From positions 705,944-769,943 of the forward strand of contig NZ_JAMDLI010000008.1 of assembly GCF_023721815.1 (NCBI RefSeq): a stretch of 64,000 bases of DNA, given 5' to 3'. Below, piece by piece: positions 34,439-43,858 of the stretch. The DNA comes from Pleomorphomonas sp. JP5. GTDB lineage: Bacteria; Pseudomonadota; Alphaproteobacteria; Rhizobiales; Pleomorphomonadaceae. Made by a program: the position numbers and the translations under genes. The notes below the pieces were generated by a model. The model saw nothing but the letters and a program-made list of their open reading frames with translations. It was not told where the DNA came from and made no database searches. Position 1 is the stretch's first letter; each line of letters starts with the position of its first letter.

Positions 34439-36088
34439 CTATCCAAACACCTTCTTTGCCCGTTCCGCAGTAATGTAGCCATTCTTGATGTCGGCAGCGA
34501 CCTTGGTCGGATCTCGCCGCTTCGGATCGCCGAAGCCACCGCCGGTGGCAGTGTAGATCTCGATCACCTCGCCCTCGTCGACGCGGATGCCCGAGCCGTA
34601 GGCGTAGCGCGTCCGTGTGCCATCCTTCTTGGCGACGATCGCATAGTTGGCGCTGCCCTCGTTGCCGCCCTTCAGCGACCATGGCAGCACGCGCGAACGG
34701 GTGTAGCCGAGCGTCAGGAAGCTGTCGTCGCGCCGGATGCGATAGTCGACGCGGATGCCGCGACCGCCGCACCACTCGCCCTCACCGCCATCGGCGATGT
34801 TCAGCTCCATCCGATCGACGATCAGGCCGTTGCGCGCCTCCGAAATCTCGGCCGGGCAGTTGTAGGTCTCGCCGTGAACGGCCGAGAAGATGGCATTGTT
34901 GCCGTCGCGCCCCTCGGCCGCGCCCCAGCCGCCGATCTGCGGCTCGATGATCGTGTACTGACGTCCAGTGTCCGGATGCGTGCCGCCGATAAAGGTACCG
35001 GCGATCGACGAGAAGTGGCCGGACGGAAGCTTGTGCGGCACATGCGGCGCCAGGCAGCGCCAGATGAGGTCGGTGACGCGGATGCCGATCTCGTAATAGA
35101 AGCCGATCGCCGCCGGCTCCTTGGCGTGGAAGGTGGTCCCTTCGGTGGTCAGCACCTTGAGCGGCCGGAAGGTGCCCTCGTTGGCCGGCGACAGCGGGTC
35201 GGTCAGCGCCTTGAAGATCACCTGCACCGACACCAGAACGTCGTCGCGGCTGGCATTGTTGGGACCGGCGTCCTGGGGCGGATTGTCGCGCAGGTCGACC
35301 ACGAACTCGCTTTCCGAGATCATCAGCTTGACGTTGAACAGCCGGCCGTCATCCTGCTCCTCGGTCAGCTCGAAGGTGCCGCGTGGCAGCTTGGCCAGCT
35401 CCTTCAGCGTCACTTCCTCGCCGTAGTCCATGAAAGAGGCCATCGCCTTCTCGAAGGTCTCGACGCCGTATTTCTCGGCCAACTCCGTCAGCCGGCGCGC
35501 GCCGATGCGCACCGAGGCGATGGCGGCCCAGAGGTCGCCGCGCAGGTAGTCCGGCATGCGCGAGTTGACGGTGATGATGTCGAAGATGCCGGCGATCGGC
35601 TCGCCCTTCGAGATCATCTTGATGGCCGGCAGACGCAGGCCCTCCTGGAAGATGTCGGTCGCATCGGCCGACAGCGAGCCCGGCGACTTGCCGCCGACAT
35701 CGGAGTTGTGGGCGATGTTGGCCGTCCAGGCGATCAGCTTGCCGCCGGCGAACACCGGCATCGCCACCACCAGGTCGTTGAGGTGGGTGACGCCGCCATA
35801 ATAGGGATCGTTAGTGATGAACACGTCGCCGGGTTCGATGTCGCCGGGCTTGTCGAACTTGCCGACCAGCACCTTCACCGACTTGTCGAGCACGCCGACG
35901 AAGCCGGGAATGCCGGCGCCCGAGCTGGCAAGCTGCCCCTTGGCGTCGAGAATGCCGGTGCCCATGTCGAGCACCTCGTAGATGATCGAACTCATCGCCG
36001 TCTTGCGCATGGCGGCGAACATTTCGTCAGCCGTCGCCTGCAGCGAGTTCTGGATGATTTCGAGCGTGATGGGATCATCGTGTGTCAT
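34439..36088 (-). CDS. Hydantoinase/oxoprolinase B-type subunit
   Basis: A 549-residue HyuB-family protein. It has the typical N-terminal DPITLEIIQNSLQATADEMF, GIPGFVG and DVFITNDPYYGGVTHLNDL segments and a C-terminal glycine-rich GGFGDP. It forms the ATP-dependent ring-opening enzyme with HyuA, which is encoded 13 bases upstream. Such pairs act on N-methylhydantoin, 5-oxoproline, acetophenone or related carbonyl compounds. It is the last gene of a nine-gene operon. Confidence 0.9.
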   Translation of the reverse strand: MTHDDPITLEIIQNSLQATADEMFAAMRKTAMSSIIYEVLDMGTGILDAKGQLASSGAGIPGFVGVLDKSVKVLVGKFDKPGDIEPGDVFITNDPYYGGVTHLNDLVVAMPVFAGGKLIAWTANIAHNSDVGGKSPGSLSADATDIFQEGLRLPAIKMISKGEPIAGIFDIITVNSRMPDYLRGDLWAAIASVRIGARRLTELAEKYGVETFEKAMASFMDYGEEVTLKELAKLPRGTFELTEEQDDGRLFNVKLMISESEFVVDLRDNPPQDAGPNNASRDDVLVSVQVIFKALTDPLSPANEGTFRPLKVLTTEGTTFHAKEPAAIGFYYEIGIRVTDLIWRCLAPHVPHKLPSGHFSSIAGTFIGGTHPDTGRQYTIIEPQIGGWGAAEGRDGNNAIFSAVHGETYNCPAEISEARNGLIVDRMELNIADGGEGEWCGGRGIRVDYRIRRDDSFLTLGYTRSRVLPWSLKGGNEGSANYAIVAKKDGTRTRYAYGSGIRVDEGEVIEIYTATGGGFGDPKRRDPTKVAADIKNGYITAERAKKVFG

Positions 36089-36101
36089 GGTTGGCTCGCG
36101 C

Positions 36102-38171
36102 TCAGAGTTCGATGTGGATGTTGCCGTAGGCGTCGATCGACACCCGGTTGTCGGGGTGGATCACCACGGTGGTGCCAGGGTCCTCGATGATCGCCGGCCC
36201 GACGAACTGCATGCCCGGCATCAGCTTCTCGCCGTCGTAGATGGCGGCCTGATGCACGCCTTCGAGCGCATAGTCGACCGATCGCCGGCCCTTGAGGGCG
36301 CTCGCCGCCGGGGCGTTCGACAGCGGCCGCGCCTCCATGGTCAGCTTGCCTACCTCGGCCGATGCCACGATGTGGATGCCGACCAGTTCGACCGGAGCAT
36401 CGAGGCGATAGGTGTACTCGCGCTTGTAGGCCTCGTGGAAGGCGGCCTCGATCTCGCTGAGCCGCGCGTCGGACACCGCGCCGCCGTCGATCAGCACCTC
36501 GGTGGTGTGCTCCTGGTTCTGGTAGCGGAACTTGCCGTAGCGCAGGAAACCGACCTTGTCGGCCGCAATGCCCTCGCTCTCGAACTGCTTGAGCGCCGTG
36601 GCTTCCGCCTCCTTGAACAACCCCTCGATCTCGTCGGCCGCGCCCGGCCCGAGATCGGCTAGATGGGTGACGAAATAGTCGCGCCGGAGGTCCGACATCA
36701 TCATGCCCCAGGCCGAGAACACCGAGGCGCCGGCGGGGATCACCACCTTCTTCGCCCCCAGCTCGCTGCCGAGCGCCGCCGCGTGCATGGCGCCGCCGCC
36801 GCCGAAGGCGACCAGCGTGAAGTCGCGCGGGTCGAACCCCCGGTTGAGCGACACCAGCTTCAGGGCGTTGACCATGTTGTTGTTGGCGATGCGGATGATG
36901 CCGCGCGCCGCCTCGTCGGCCGAAACGCCCAACTTGGTGCCAAGCTCGGTCATGGCCATGCTGGCCGCGTCCATGTCGGCCTTCACCGCCCCACCGCAGA
37001 AATAGTCGCGATTGATGCGGCCGAGCCAGAGGTTGGCGTCGGTGGTGGTGGCGCTGGTGCCGCCGCGCCCATAGGCGGCAGGTCCCGGCTGGGCGCCGGC
37101 CGACTGCGGCCCGACGTGCAGCTTGCCGAAATCGTCGACCCAGGCGATCGAGCCGCCGCCGTTGCCGATCTCCACCAGATCGACCACCGGCACCATGATC
37201 GGATAGCCGGCCGAGGTACGGCTCTTCTCGATCCAGTAGTCGGTCATGATCCGGACCTTGCCGTCTTCGATCAGCGAGCATTTGGCGGTGGTGCCGCCGA
37301 TGTCGAGGGCCAGCACGTTCGATTCGCCGATCAGCTTGCCGAGTTCGGCGGCACCCCAGAAGCCGGAGGCCGGGCCGGATTCCACCATGGTGATCGGAAT
37401 GCGCGATACGCTGTCCAGCGTGTCGACGCCGCAGTTCGACTGCATGACGTAAAGACTACCGTCAAAGCCCCGCTCGGCGAGCCCCGAGGCCAACCGCTTC
37501 AGGTAGCGCTCGGCGGTCGGCTGGACATAGGCCGACATCACCGCCGTGCTCGTGCGCTCATACTCGCGCCATTCGCGGCTGATCTGGTGCGAGGCCACCG
37601 TGGCCACCTCCGGCCACAGCCGGGCGATCTCGGCCTGCGCCGCCTGCTCGTGCGCCGGGTTGGCGTAGGAGTGCAGGAAGCAGATGGCCACCGCCTCGAC
37701 GCCCTCGGCCTTGAAGTCGGCGATGATGCCGGCGAGCGGCGCGAGATCGAGCGGCTCGGTCTCCAGCCCCTTGTAGGTCATGCGGCCGGGCAACTCGCGG
37801 CGCAGGTGGCGCGGCACGAACACCGGAGGCTTCTTGTAATAGAGGTTGAAGAAATCGGGCCGGTTGCCTCGGGCGATTTCCAGGCTGTCGCGGAAGCCGA
37901 GCGTGGTGACGAGGCCGACCTTGCCACCCTTGCGTTCGGTCAGCGCGTTGATCACCACGGTGGTGCCGTGGGCAAGGAAATCGATGGCCGCCGGATCGAC
38001 GCCGCCCTTCTCCAACACATTGAGAACGCCAGCCTCGAAGTTCGGCGGCGTCGTGTCGGTCTTGGCGGTGACGATGCGTGACCGTCCGGTCGCTGTGTCG
38101 GTCTCGAAGGCCACGAGGTCGGTGAAGGTTCCGCCGACGTCGGTGGCAACGCGCAACGTTTTCTCAGACAT
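36102..38171 (-). CDS. Hydantoinase/oxoprolinase A-type subunit
   Basis: A 689-residue full-length HyuA-family protein. The N-terminal ATPase motif is VATDVGGTFTDLVAFE, the second is LALDIGGTTAKCSL, and the C-terminal part is complete, unlike the 515-residue HyuA-like protein at 24096-25643. It is cotranscribed with HyuB, a GAF protein and a Dpp/Opp-type importer. The ring substrate is unknown. Confidence 0.9.
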   Translation of the reverse strand: MSEKTLRVATDVGGTFTDLVAFETDTATGRSRIVTAKTDTTPPNFEAGVLNVLEKGGVDPAAIDFLAHGTTVVINALTERKGGKVGLVTTLGFRDSLEIARGNRPDFFNLYYKKPPVFVPRHLRRELPGRMTYKGLETEPLDLAPLAGIIADFKAEGVEAVAICFLHSYANPAHEQAAQAEIARLWPEVATVASHQISREWREYERTSTAVMSAYVQPTAERYLKRLASGLAERGFDGSLYVMQSNCGVDTLDSVSRIPITMVESGPASGFWGAAELGKLIGESNVLALDIGGTTAKCSLIEDGKVRIMTDYWIEKSRTSAGYPIMVPVVDLVEIGNGGGSIAWVDDFGKLHVGPQSAGAQPGPAAYGRGGTSATTTDANLWLGRINRDYFCGGAVKADMDAASMAMTELGTKLGVSADEAARGIIRIANNNMVNALKLVSLNRGFDPRDFTLVAFGGGGAMHAAALGSELGAKKVVIPAGASVFSAWGMMMSDLRRDYFVTHLADLGPGAADEIEGLFKEAEATALKQFESEGIAADKVGFLRYGKFRYQNQEHTTEVLIDGGAVSDARLSEIEAAFHEAYKREYTYRLDAPVELVGIHIVASAEVGKLTMEARPLSNAPAASALKGRRSVDYALEGVHQAAIYDGEKLMPGMQFVGPAIIEDPGTTVVIHPDNRVSIDAYGNIHIEL

Positions 38172-38676
38172 GAGCGGCCTCCTCGGCCTTGAGCTTGGAG
38201 TTGAACAGGACGCAGACCGTACCGGCTAGTTTGAGAGCCTCGGCGGCGGCCACGCGGTCCGGCGTGTAATAACCGGCATCGTGCAGGCAGTTGAGCGTGC
38301 CGATCACCCGGCCGTCGACGATCAGCGGCACGTTGATGCAGGATTCGCAGCCCAGCGACTGGATCAGCTCGCTGTCGAAGAACACCTTGGCGATGTCGTC
38401 GATGGTGTTGGCGACGAAGGTGCGCTTGCCGCGCAGCACCACCTCGGTCCAGTCGTTCTCCTCGTAGGGCTTGAGGCCGTAGACCGGATAGACGTCGGGC
38501 ATGTTGGAGTAGAGGCGTTCCGAATGCATGGTGCCGGTCTCGACCGTGGTCACGGTGAACAGCTTGGCGCCAACCTCTTTGACCACCAGGTCCTTCAGGG
38601 CCTCGAAGGCCGCGTGTGGGTGGTTGCCCGGCTCGGCGAGGCGGGCAAGGAAGGCGTCTTGGTCAAAGGTCGGCAT
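38164..38676 (-). CDS. GAF-domain protein
   Basis: A 170-residue protein that is essentially one GAF domain, with the typical NVPLIVDGRVIGTLNCLHD strand segment. Free-standing GAF proteins in hydantoinase-like operons are of unclear role and could be a small-molecule sensor or an accessory enzyme. Two nearby cysteines (GCESC) precede the conserved strand and could be redox- or ligand-responsive. It overlaps HyuA by 8 bases and the ATPase gene by 14. Confidence 0.75.
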   Translation of the reverse strand: MPTFDQDAFLARLAEPGNHPHAAFEALKDLVVKEVGAKLFTVTTVETGTMHSERLYSNMPDVYPVYGLKPYEENDWTEVVLRGKRTFVANTIDDIAKVFFDSELIQSLGCESCINVPLIVDGRVIGTLNCLHDAGYYTPDRVAAAEALKLAGTVCVLFNSKLKAEEAAHV

Positions 38677-39475
38677 CGAGAGGCTCCTGAAGCCGGTCGC
38701 GCAATTCCGCTTCGCGCCGGCTGGTCACGGGAACCGCCGAGATCAGGCGGCGGGTGTAGGGATGGCTGGGGTTGGCGAACAGGTCGGCGGTCGGCGCGAT
38801 CTCGACGAGCCGCCCCTTCTCGAACACCGCGACGCGATCGGCGATGTTGCGCACCACGGCAAGGTCGTGGGTGATGAAGATGTAGGTCAGTCGGCGCGCC
38901 TGACGGATGTCGGCCAAGAGCTTCAGCACGCGTGCCTGAACCAGCACGTCGAGCGCCGAGGTCGGCTCGTCGAGCACCAGAAGCTCCGACTGGCAGGCGA
39001 GCGCCCGGGCGATGGCAACGCGCTGGCGCTGGCCGCCGGACAGCGCGGCGGGCGAACGGTCGGCATAGTCGGCGGGCAGCCCAACCTCTTCCAGGAGTTC
39101 GCCGACCCGCGCCTTGCGCCCGGCCCGGTCGCCGATGGCGTGCACGTCGAGGGCGAGCCGGATCGAGGCCCCGACGCTGCGGCGCGGATTGAGCGATGAC
39201 AACGGGTTCTGCTGGACGAGCTGGATCGCCTGTTTGAGGGCCAGCGACCGGACGTCGGGTAGCTCCTTGTCCTGAAACAGAAGCGCGCCCGAGGTCGGCT
39301 GGTAGATGCCGAGTACGATGTTGGCGATTGTGCTCTTGCCCGAGCCGCTTTCGCCGACCACCGCCAGGCACTCACCGGCCGACACGCTGAACGAGACGCC
39401 GTCGAGCGCGCGTACCGAGGTGCCGCCGGCATCGAAGGTCTTGGTGACGTCGATCACCTGGAGAAGGGGCTTCAT
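38663..39475 (-). CDS. Dpp/Opp-type ABC ATP-binding protein (DppF class), second system
   Basis: A 270-residue ATPase with Walker A GESGSGKS, LVQQNPLSSLNPRRSVG at the Q-loop (QQNP instead of the usual FQNP), signature LSGGQRQR, LLVLDEPTSALD and FITHDLAVV. It overlaps the DppD-class gene by 4 bases. It belongs to a second complete importer unrelated at the operon level to the one at 18735-24092. Confidence 0.92.
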   Translation of the reverse strand: MKPLLQVIDVTKTFDAGGTSVRALDGVSFSVSAGECLAVVGESGSGKSTIANIVLGIYQPTSGALLFQDKELPDVRSLALKQAIQLVQQNPLSSLNPRRSVGASIRLALDVHAIGDRAGRKARVGELLEEVGLPADYADRSPAALSGGQRQRVAIARALACQSELLVLDEPTSALDVLVQARVLKLLADIRQARRLTYIFITHDLAVVRNIADRVAVFEKGRLVEIAPTADLFANPSHPYTRRLISAVPVTSRREAELRDRLQEPLDADL

Positions 39476-40362
39476 GGCCTGAGCTCCGCTTCCGAGTAGC
39501 CGGGGTGGGCGACGAGCGGGTCGTAGAAGCCGGTCTGCTCCTCGTCGATTTCCGGAATACCCTCTCCGGTGATGCGGGGAACGGCGGCCATCAGCGCCCG
39601 CGTGTAGGGATGGAGCGGCGCCTCGAACAGGCCCTCGGTCGGCCCCTGCTCGACGATGCGGCCCTTGTAGATGACGTAGACGCGGTCGGCGAACTCGCGG
39701 ACGACGCCGAGGTTGTGCGAGATGAACAGCATGGAGGCGCCATGGCGGGCCACCAGTTGCTGCATCAGGGCCAGCGTCTGGGCCTGCACCGTCACATCGA
39801 GCGCCGTGCCCGGCTCGTCGGCCAAAAGCAGCGACGGGCTGTTGGCAAGCGCCATGGCGATCAGCACGCGCTGGTTCATGCCGCCCGACAGCTGGAAGGC
39901 GTAGGAGTCCAGAACCCGCCCGGGATCGGCGATGGCGACATCATCGAGCGCCGCCACCGCCCGCTCCCGCGCCTCGGCCGCGCCGATGCCCGGATTGCCG
40001 CGCCGCAGCACCTCGTGGAACAGCGTGCCGATGGTGTAAACCGGATTGAGCGACGACGTCGGATCCTGAAAGATCATAGAGATGCGGTCGCCCCTCAGCG
40101 CCTCGCGCTCCCGGCGCGACAAAGTTCCGAGGTCGCGCCCCTCGAAGGCCATTCGCCCCGAGTAGCGGGCGCCGCGCAGCTCCTGCACGAGGCCCAGCAC
40201 GAGGCGGGCGGTGACCGACTTGCCGGATCCGCTTTCGCCCACCAGGGCGACGCGCTCGCCCTTGGCGATGTGCAGCGAGATGCCGTGCAGCACCTCCGCC
40301 GTGCCGGCCCAGCCACGGAAACCCAGCCGGAGGTCGTCGATGGCAAGCGTCGGCGCGGTCAT
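39472..40362 (-). CDS. Dpp/Opp-type ABC ATP-binding protein (DppD class), second system
   Basis: A 296-residue ATPase with Walker A GESGSGKS, MIFQDPTSSLNPVYTIG, signature [20 protein letters not shown] and FISHNLGVV. The ATG at 40362 forms a 4-base overlap with the DppC-class gene, and gives the normal length. Confidence 0.92.
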   Translation of the reverse strand: MTAPTLAIDDLRLGFRGWAGTAEVLHGISLHIAKGERVALVGESGSGKSVTARLVLGLVQELRGARYSGRMAFEGRDLGTLSRREREALRGDRISMIFQDPTSSLNPVYTIGTLFHEVLRRGNPGIGAAEARERAVAALDDVAIADPGRVLDSYAFQLSGGMNQRVLIAMALANSPSLLLADEPGTALDVTVQAQTLALMQQLVARHGASMLFISHNLGVVREFADRVYVIYKGRIVEQGPTEGLFEAPLHPYTRALMAAVPRITGEGIPEIDEEQTGFYDPLVAHPGYSEAELRP

Positions 40363-41192
40363 TGGTCGACCCCCAGGATTTCGCGCAGCGCGTCGCCGAT
40401 CAGGTTGAAGCCGAACACCACGACGAGGATGGCGAGCCCCGGAAATACCGTCAGCCACCAGCTGTCCGGCAGGTACTTGGCGCCCTCGGCCACCATCGAC
40501 CCGAGGTCGGGGGTGGGCGGCTGCACGCCGAGCCCCAGGAAGGACAGAGAGGAAGCGATCAGAATGACGAAGCCAAAGTCGATGGTCATCTTGGTCAGGA
40601 TCGACGGCACGCAGTTCGGCAGGATCTCGCGGAACATTACATGCAGCCGCGAGGCGCCGATCACCTCGGCGGCCAGCACATAGCCTTCCTCGCGCTCCGA
40701 GCGGGTCAGGTTGTAGACGAGACGGGCGTACCAGGGCCACCACATGACGGTGACCGCCATCATGCCGTTGGTCAGGGACGGCTCCAGCAAGCCCATCATC
40801 GACATGGCCAACACCAGTGGCGGAATGGACAGGAAGACGTCGGTGATGCGCATCAGCACAAACTCGGTCCGCCCGCCAATGTAGCCGGCGATCAGTCCCA
40901 CTGTGACGCCCACCGGTACGGCGAGCGCCAGCACGACGACGCCGAGGGTGAGCGAGATGCGATAGGCGAACAGGATGCGGCTGAAGATGTCGCGGCCGAC
41001 CAGGTCGGTGCCGAACAGGTAAGGCCACTCCGGCGCCTTGTTGAAGTTGAGGAAGTCGACGACGGCGCCCTTGTGGTCGGGGAACGGCGCCACGTAGTCG
41101 GCGAAGACGGCCGCCAGCACGACAAGGCCCACCAGAGTCAGCCCGAGCACCGACAGCGGGTTGCGCAGGAGGATGAACAGCGCTCGCTTCAT
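40359..41192 (-). CDS. Dpp/Opp-type ABC permease (DppC class), second system
   Basis: A 277-residue inner-membrane protein with FGTDLVGRDIFSRILFAYR after its first span and an EAA-type loop AAEVIGASRLHVMF. It overlaps both neighbours by 4 bases. Confidence 0.92.
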   Translation of the reverse strand: MKRALFILLRNPLSVLGLTLVGLVVLAAVFADYVAPFPDHKGAVVDFLNFNKAPEWPYLFGTDLVGRDIFSRILFAYRISLTLGVVVLALAVPVGVTVGLIAGYIGGRTEFVLMRITDVFLSIPPLVLAMSMMGLLEPSLTNGMMAVTVMWWPWYARLVYNLTRSEREEGYVLAAEVIGASRLHVMFREILPNCVPSILTKMTIDFGFVILIASSLSFLGLGVQPPTPDLGSMVAEGAKYLPDSWWLTVFPGLAILVVVFGFNLIGDALREILGVDQ

Positions 41193-42214
41193 GACGACCT
41201 CTGGGACAGGCGGATGCGCGGGTTGATCAGCGCCACCAGGAGATCGACCACGATGTTGACGATCAGGAACATGGCCGAAATGATCAGCACGGTGCCGACG
41301 ATGGCGTTGAGATCCTTGCGCAGGATGACCGCCACGCCGTAGCGCGACAGGCCCGGCCAGGCGAAGATCTGCTCGACCAGGAAGGCGTTGCCCAGCATGG
41401 ACGCCAGATCGAGGCCGATCACCGTCAGCGAGGGGATCATCGACGGCTTGAAGGCGAAGCGCCGGGCAATGCGCCCCTGCGGGAAGCCGAAGGCCAGCGC
41501 CATCTCGATGAAAGGCTTGCGGTAGGTCTCGACCATGTTGGCGCGGGTGAGGCGCGCCGACTGGCCGATTCCGGCAAACGACAGCGCGAAAGCCGGCAGC
41601 GCCAGATGCCAGAGGGCGTTACCGAATGCGGCAAGGTCGCCGGAGATCAGGCTGTCGATTGTCAGGAAGCCGGTCACATGAGGCACGGCGAAGCTGTCGG
41701 AGATGCGGCCGGCGATCGGGAAGACCGGCAGGAAATAGGCGAAAACCAGCATCAGGATCACCGCCCAGACGAAATCGGGCGCCGACACGCCGAGCATGGT
41801 GAACAGGCGGATGGCGTGGTCGAGCGGCCGGTCGCGGTAGCGGGCGGCAAGCATGCCGAGCGGTACACCGATGAGGATCATCGTCGTGCCGGCAAAGAAC
41901 ACCAGTTCCAGCGTCGCCGGCAGGTAGGCGGCAATGTCGGCGGTGACGGGGCGGTTGGAATAGAGCGACTGGCCGAGGTCGCCGCGCGCCAGATCCGCAA
42001 TGAAATAGCCGTATTGCACCACGAAGGCGTCGTTGAGGTGCAGCTTGTCGCGCAGGGCCTCCACGGCCTCGGTGGACGCGTTCGGGCCGAGGGCGATGCG
42101 GGCGGGATCGCCGGGAATGACCCGGGCGATGGTGAAGATCAGCATCGATACGCCCACGAGCACGATGAACGACGTGGCGATCCGCTTGATCAGCAGACGG
42201 ACGACTGGCGACAT
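41189..42214 (-). CDS. Dpp/Opp-type ABC permease (DppB class), second system
   Basis: A 341-residue inner-membrane protein with a DppB-class FTIARVIPGDPARIALG region and about six membrane spans. An in-frame start at 42268 would include the intercistronic hairpin at 42239-42263, so 42214 is preferred and matches the length of the paralogue at 20439-21464. Confidence 0.9.
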   Translation of the reverse strand: MSPVVRLLIKRIATSFIVLVGVSMLIFTIARVIPGDPARIALGPNASTEAVEALRDKLHLNDAFVVQYGYFIADLARGDLGQSLYSNRPVTADIAAYLPATLELVFFAGTTMILIGVPLGMLAARYRDRPLDHAIRLFTMLGVSAPDFVWAVILMLVFAYFLPVFPIAGRISDSFAVPHVTGFLTIDSLISGDLAAFGNALWHLALPAFALSFAGIGQSARLTRANMVETYRKPFIEMALAFGFPQGRIARRFAFKPSMIPSLTVIGLDLASMLGNAFLVEQIFAWPGLSRYGVAVILRKDLNAIVGTVLIISAMFLIVNIVVDLLVALINPRIRLSQRSS

Positions 42215-42238
42215 TGGGATGGTTTCCGGGGGACGACG

Positions 42239-42263
42239 GAGGCGGATCGCTCGGATCCGCCTC
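42239..42263 (-). promoter_or_regulatory. Intercistronic hairpin after binding-protein gene, second system
   Basis: GAGGCGGATC and GATCCGCCTC form a perfect 10-base stem around a 5-base loop, 8 bases after the stop of the binding-protein gene and 24 bases before the DppB-class start. It mirrors the arrangement in three other operons of this window. Confidence 0.7.
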
Positions 42264-42271
42264 GGCATCGG

Positions 42272-43858
42272 TCAGGGATGCATTTCCATGAGGCGGAACG
42301 TGAAGCCGAAGGCGGCGACGCGGAACGCCTTGGCCGGATCCTCGAGGGCCGGCACGCTCACCTTGTCGGAAGCCGCAAACACTGCCCGCTGGTTCTGCGC
42401 ATAGATCGTGGGCGCCAGCGCGATGAGCCGCTTGTCGAGCGCCTTGTAGATCTCGCTGCGCTCGGCCTCGCTGGCACTCGCCCGGCCCTTGTCGAGCAAG
42501 CTGTCGACCTCGGCATCCTTCAGATACTCCGGTGACATCCAGGTGCCGCCGGCGCTGGAATGATACATGCTATAGAGCAGCGTATCGGTGTCGCCGTCCA
42601 TGGTGTCGACGAACACCTGCGACACGTTGGGCGTGTTCTCGGGCTTGGTCACCTGCTCGGTAAACAGCGTCCAGGGAACCTTCTTGATCTCGGACTTGAC
42701 GCCGATCTGGTTGAGGTTGGCCTGGAGAAGCAGCGCGAAACGCTCTTCGAGCGGAACCTCGCCGATCCAAGACAGCTCGACGTTCATGTCCTCGGGCTTG
42801 TACTTGCACTTGGCAAGATGGGCCTTGGCAGCTTCGAGGTCCTGCTTGAAGGCCGGCGCATCGGGGTCGGCGCCCATGCCGCCCACCGGGATGGCGCCGG
42901 TGGACGGCGCGCCCTGCGAGACGGTGTCGGTCACCGCCACCATCTTGATGCCGGTCGAATAGTCAAAGGCGTTGACGATGGCGAGCCGGCACTCCTGATC
43001 GTCGAAGGGCGGCTTGGCGGTGTTGAGCTTGATGTAGAGCTGGGCGGTGCCGGATTCGGTCAGAAGCTTGAATCCATCCTTGGAAAGCGACTTCAGCACC
43101 TCCGGCGGCAGCCACTGCGAGGAGATGTCGTGCTCGCCCCGGCTGATCAGCGTGCGGACGGTCGCCGCTTCGAGGCCGTAGCGCAGGCGCACCTTGTCAG
43201 GCGCCACCGCCGGCACACCAAGGAAATAGCCGGGGTTCTTGGCCATGACGGTTTCGGCCTGGGGATCATGCGAGACGACCGAGTAGGCGCCGGAGCCGGC
43301 CGTGTGCAGGTTGAGCCAGCCTTGGCCCCAGTCCTTCATCTCACCCTCGCCATCGCCGAGGTGCTCCATCACCAGCTTCTTGTCGACGATCGGCAGGCGA
43401 ACCAGCGCGGCGACGAAGGGCGCATAGGGGAACTTGGTGGTGAACTTGACGGTCGAAGCATCGACCGCCTCGGCCTTCTCGACATTATCGAACAGGAAGG
43501 AGAAGCCGCTCTTGATCGCCATCATGCGATCGAAGGAGAACACCACGTCATCGGCGGTCAGCGCGTTGCCGCTCTGGAACTTGACGTCCGGGCGCAGCTT
43601 GAAAGTGAAGCTGTTGCCATCTTGGGTCCAGCTCTCGGCCAGGAAGGGCTGGTAGCCGGCTTCGCCCTGCTTGGGGATGACCAGCGTGTCGTAGACATTG
43701 AACATCAGGATGGAGTCGGCGTAGTCGGTGGCCTTCGCCGGGTCGAGTTCGCCGATCGGCGTCTCGTCGAGGCGCAGCGTCGTTTCGGCCGAAGCGACAC
43801 CGACGAGGGCGGCGCTGGCCAGCAGGGATGCGGCTAGCAGTCTTGAAGGCATGTTCAT
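42272..43858 (-). CDS. ABC transporter substrate-binding protein, family 5, second system
   Basis: A 528-residue periplasmic protein with a signal peptide (MPSRLLAASLLASAALVGVASA, cleaved about residue 25) and the family-5 layout: LAESWTQDGNSFTFKLR, TADDVVFSFDRMM and VPLEERFALLLQANLNQIGV. It overlaps the upstream XRE-cupin regulator gene by 4 bases. The ligand is likely a substrate of the HyuA/HyuB enzyme encoded downstream. Confidence 0.92.
   Translation of the reverse strand: MNMPSRLLAASLLASAALVGVASAETTLRLDETPIGELDPAKATDYADSILMFNVYDTLVIPKQGEAGYQPFLAESWTQDGNSFTFKLRPDVKFQSGNALTADDVVFSFDRMMAIKSGFSFLFDNVEKAEAVDASTVKFTTKFPYAPFVAALVRLPIVDKKLVMEHLGDGEGEMKDWGQGWLNLHTAGSGAYSVVSHDPQAETVMAKNPGYFLGVPAVAPDKVRLRYGLEAATVRTLISRGEHDISSQWLPPEVLKSLSKDGFKLLTESGTAQLYIKLNTAKPPFDDQECRLAIVNAFDYSTGIKMVAVTDTVSQGAPSTGAIPVGGMGADPDAPAFKQDLEAAKAHLAKCKYKPEDMNVELSWIGEVPLEERFALLLQANLNQIGVKSEIKKVPWTLFTEQVTKPENTPNVSQVFVDTMDGDTDTLLYSMYHSSAGGTWMSPEYLKDAEVDSLLDKGRASASEAERSEIYKALDKRLIALAPTIYAQNQRAVFAASDKVSVPALEDPAKAFRVAAFGFTFRLMEMHP

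Noticed and set aside
34400-36190. Open frame of 596 codons on the plus strand opposite hyuB
   Set aside because: The minus-strand HyuB has clear family motifs and fits an overlapping operon; the plus-strand product is Arg/Asp/His-rich and unrelated to any family.
36663-38081. Open frame of 472 codons on the plus strand opposite hyuA
   Set aside because: Shadow of the full-length HyuA codons, without a ribosome site or motifs.
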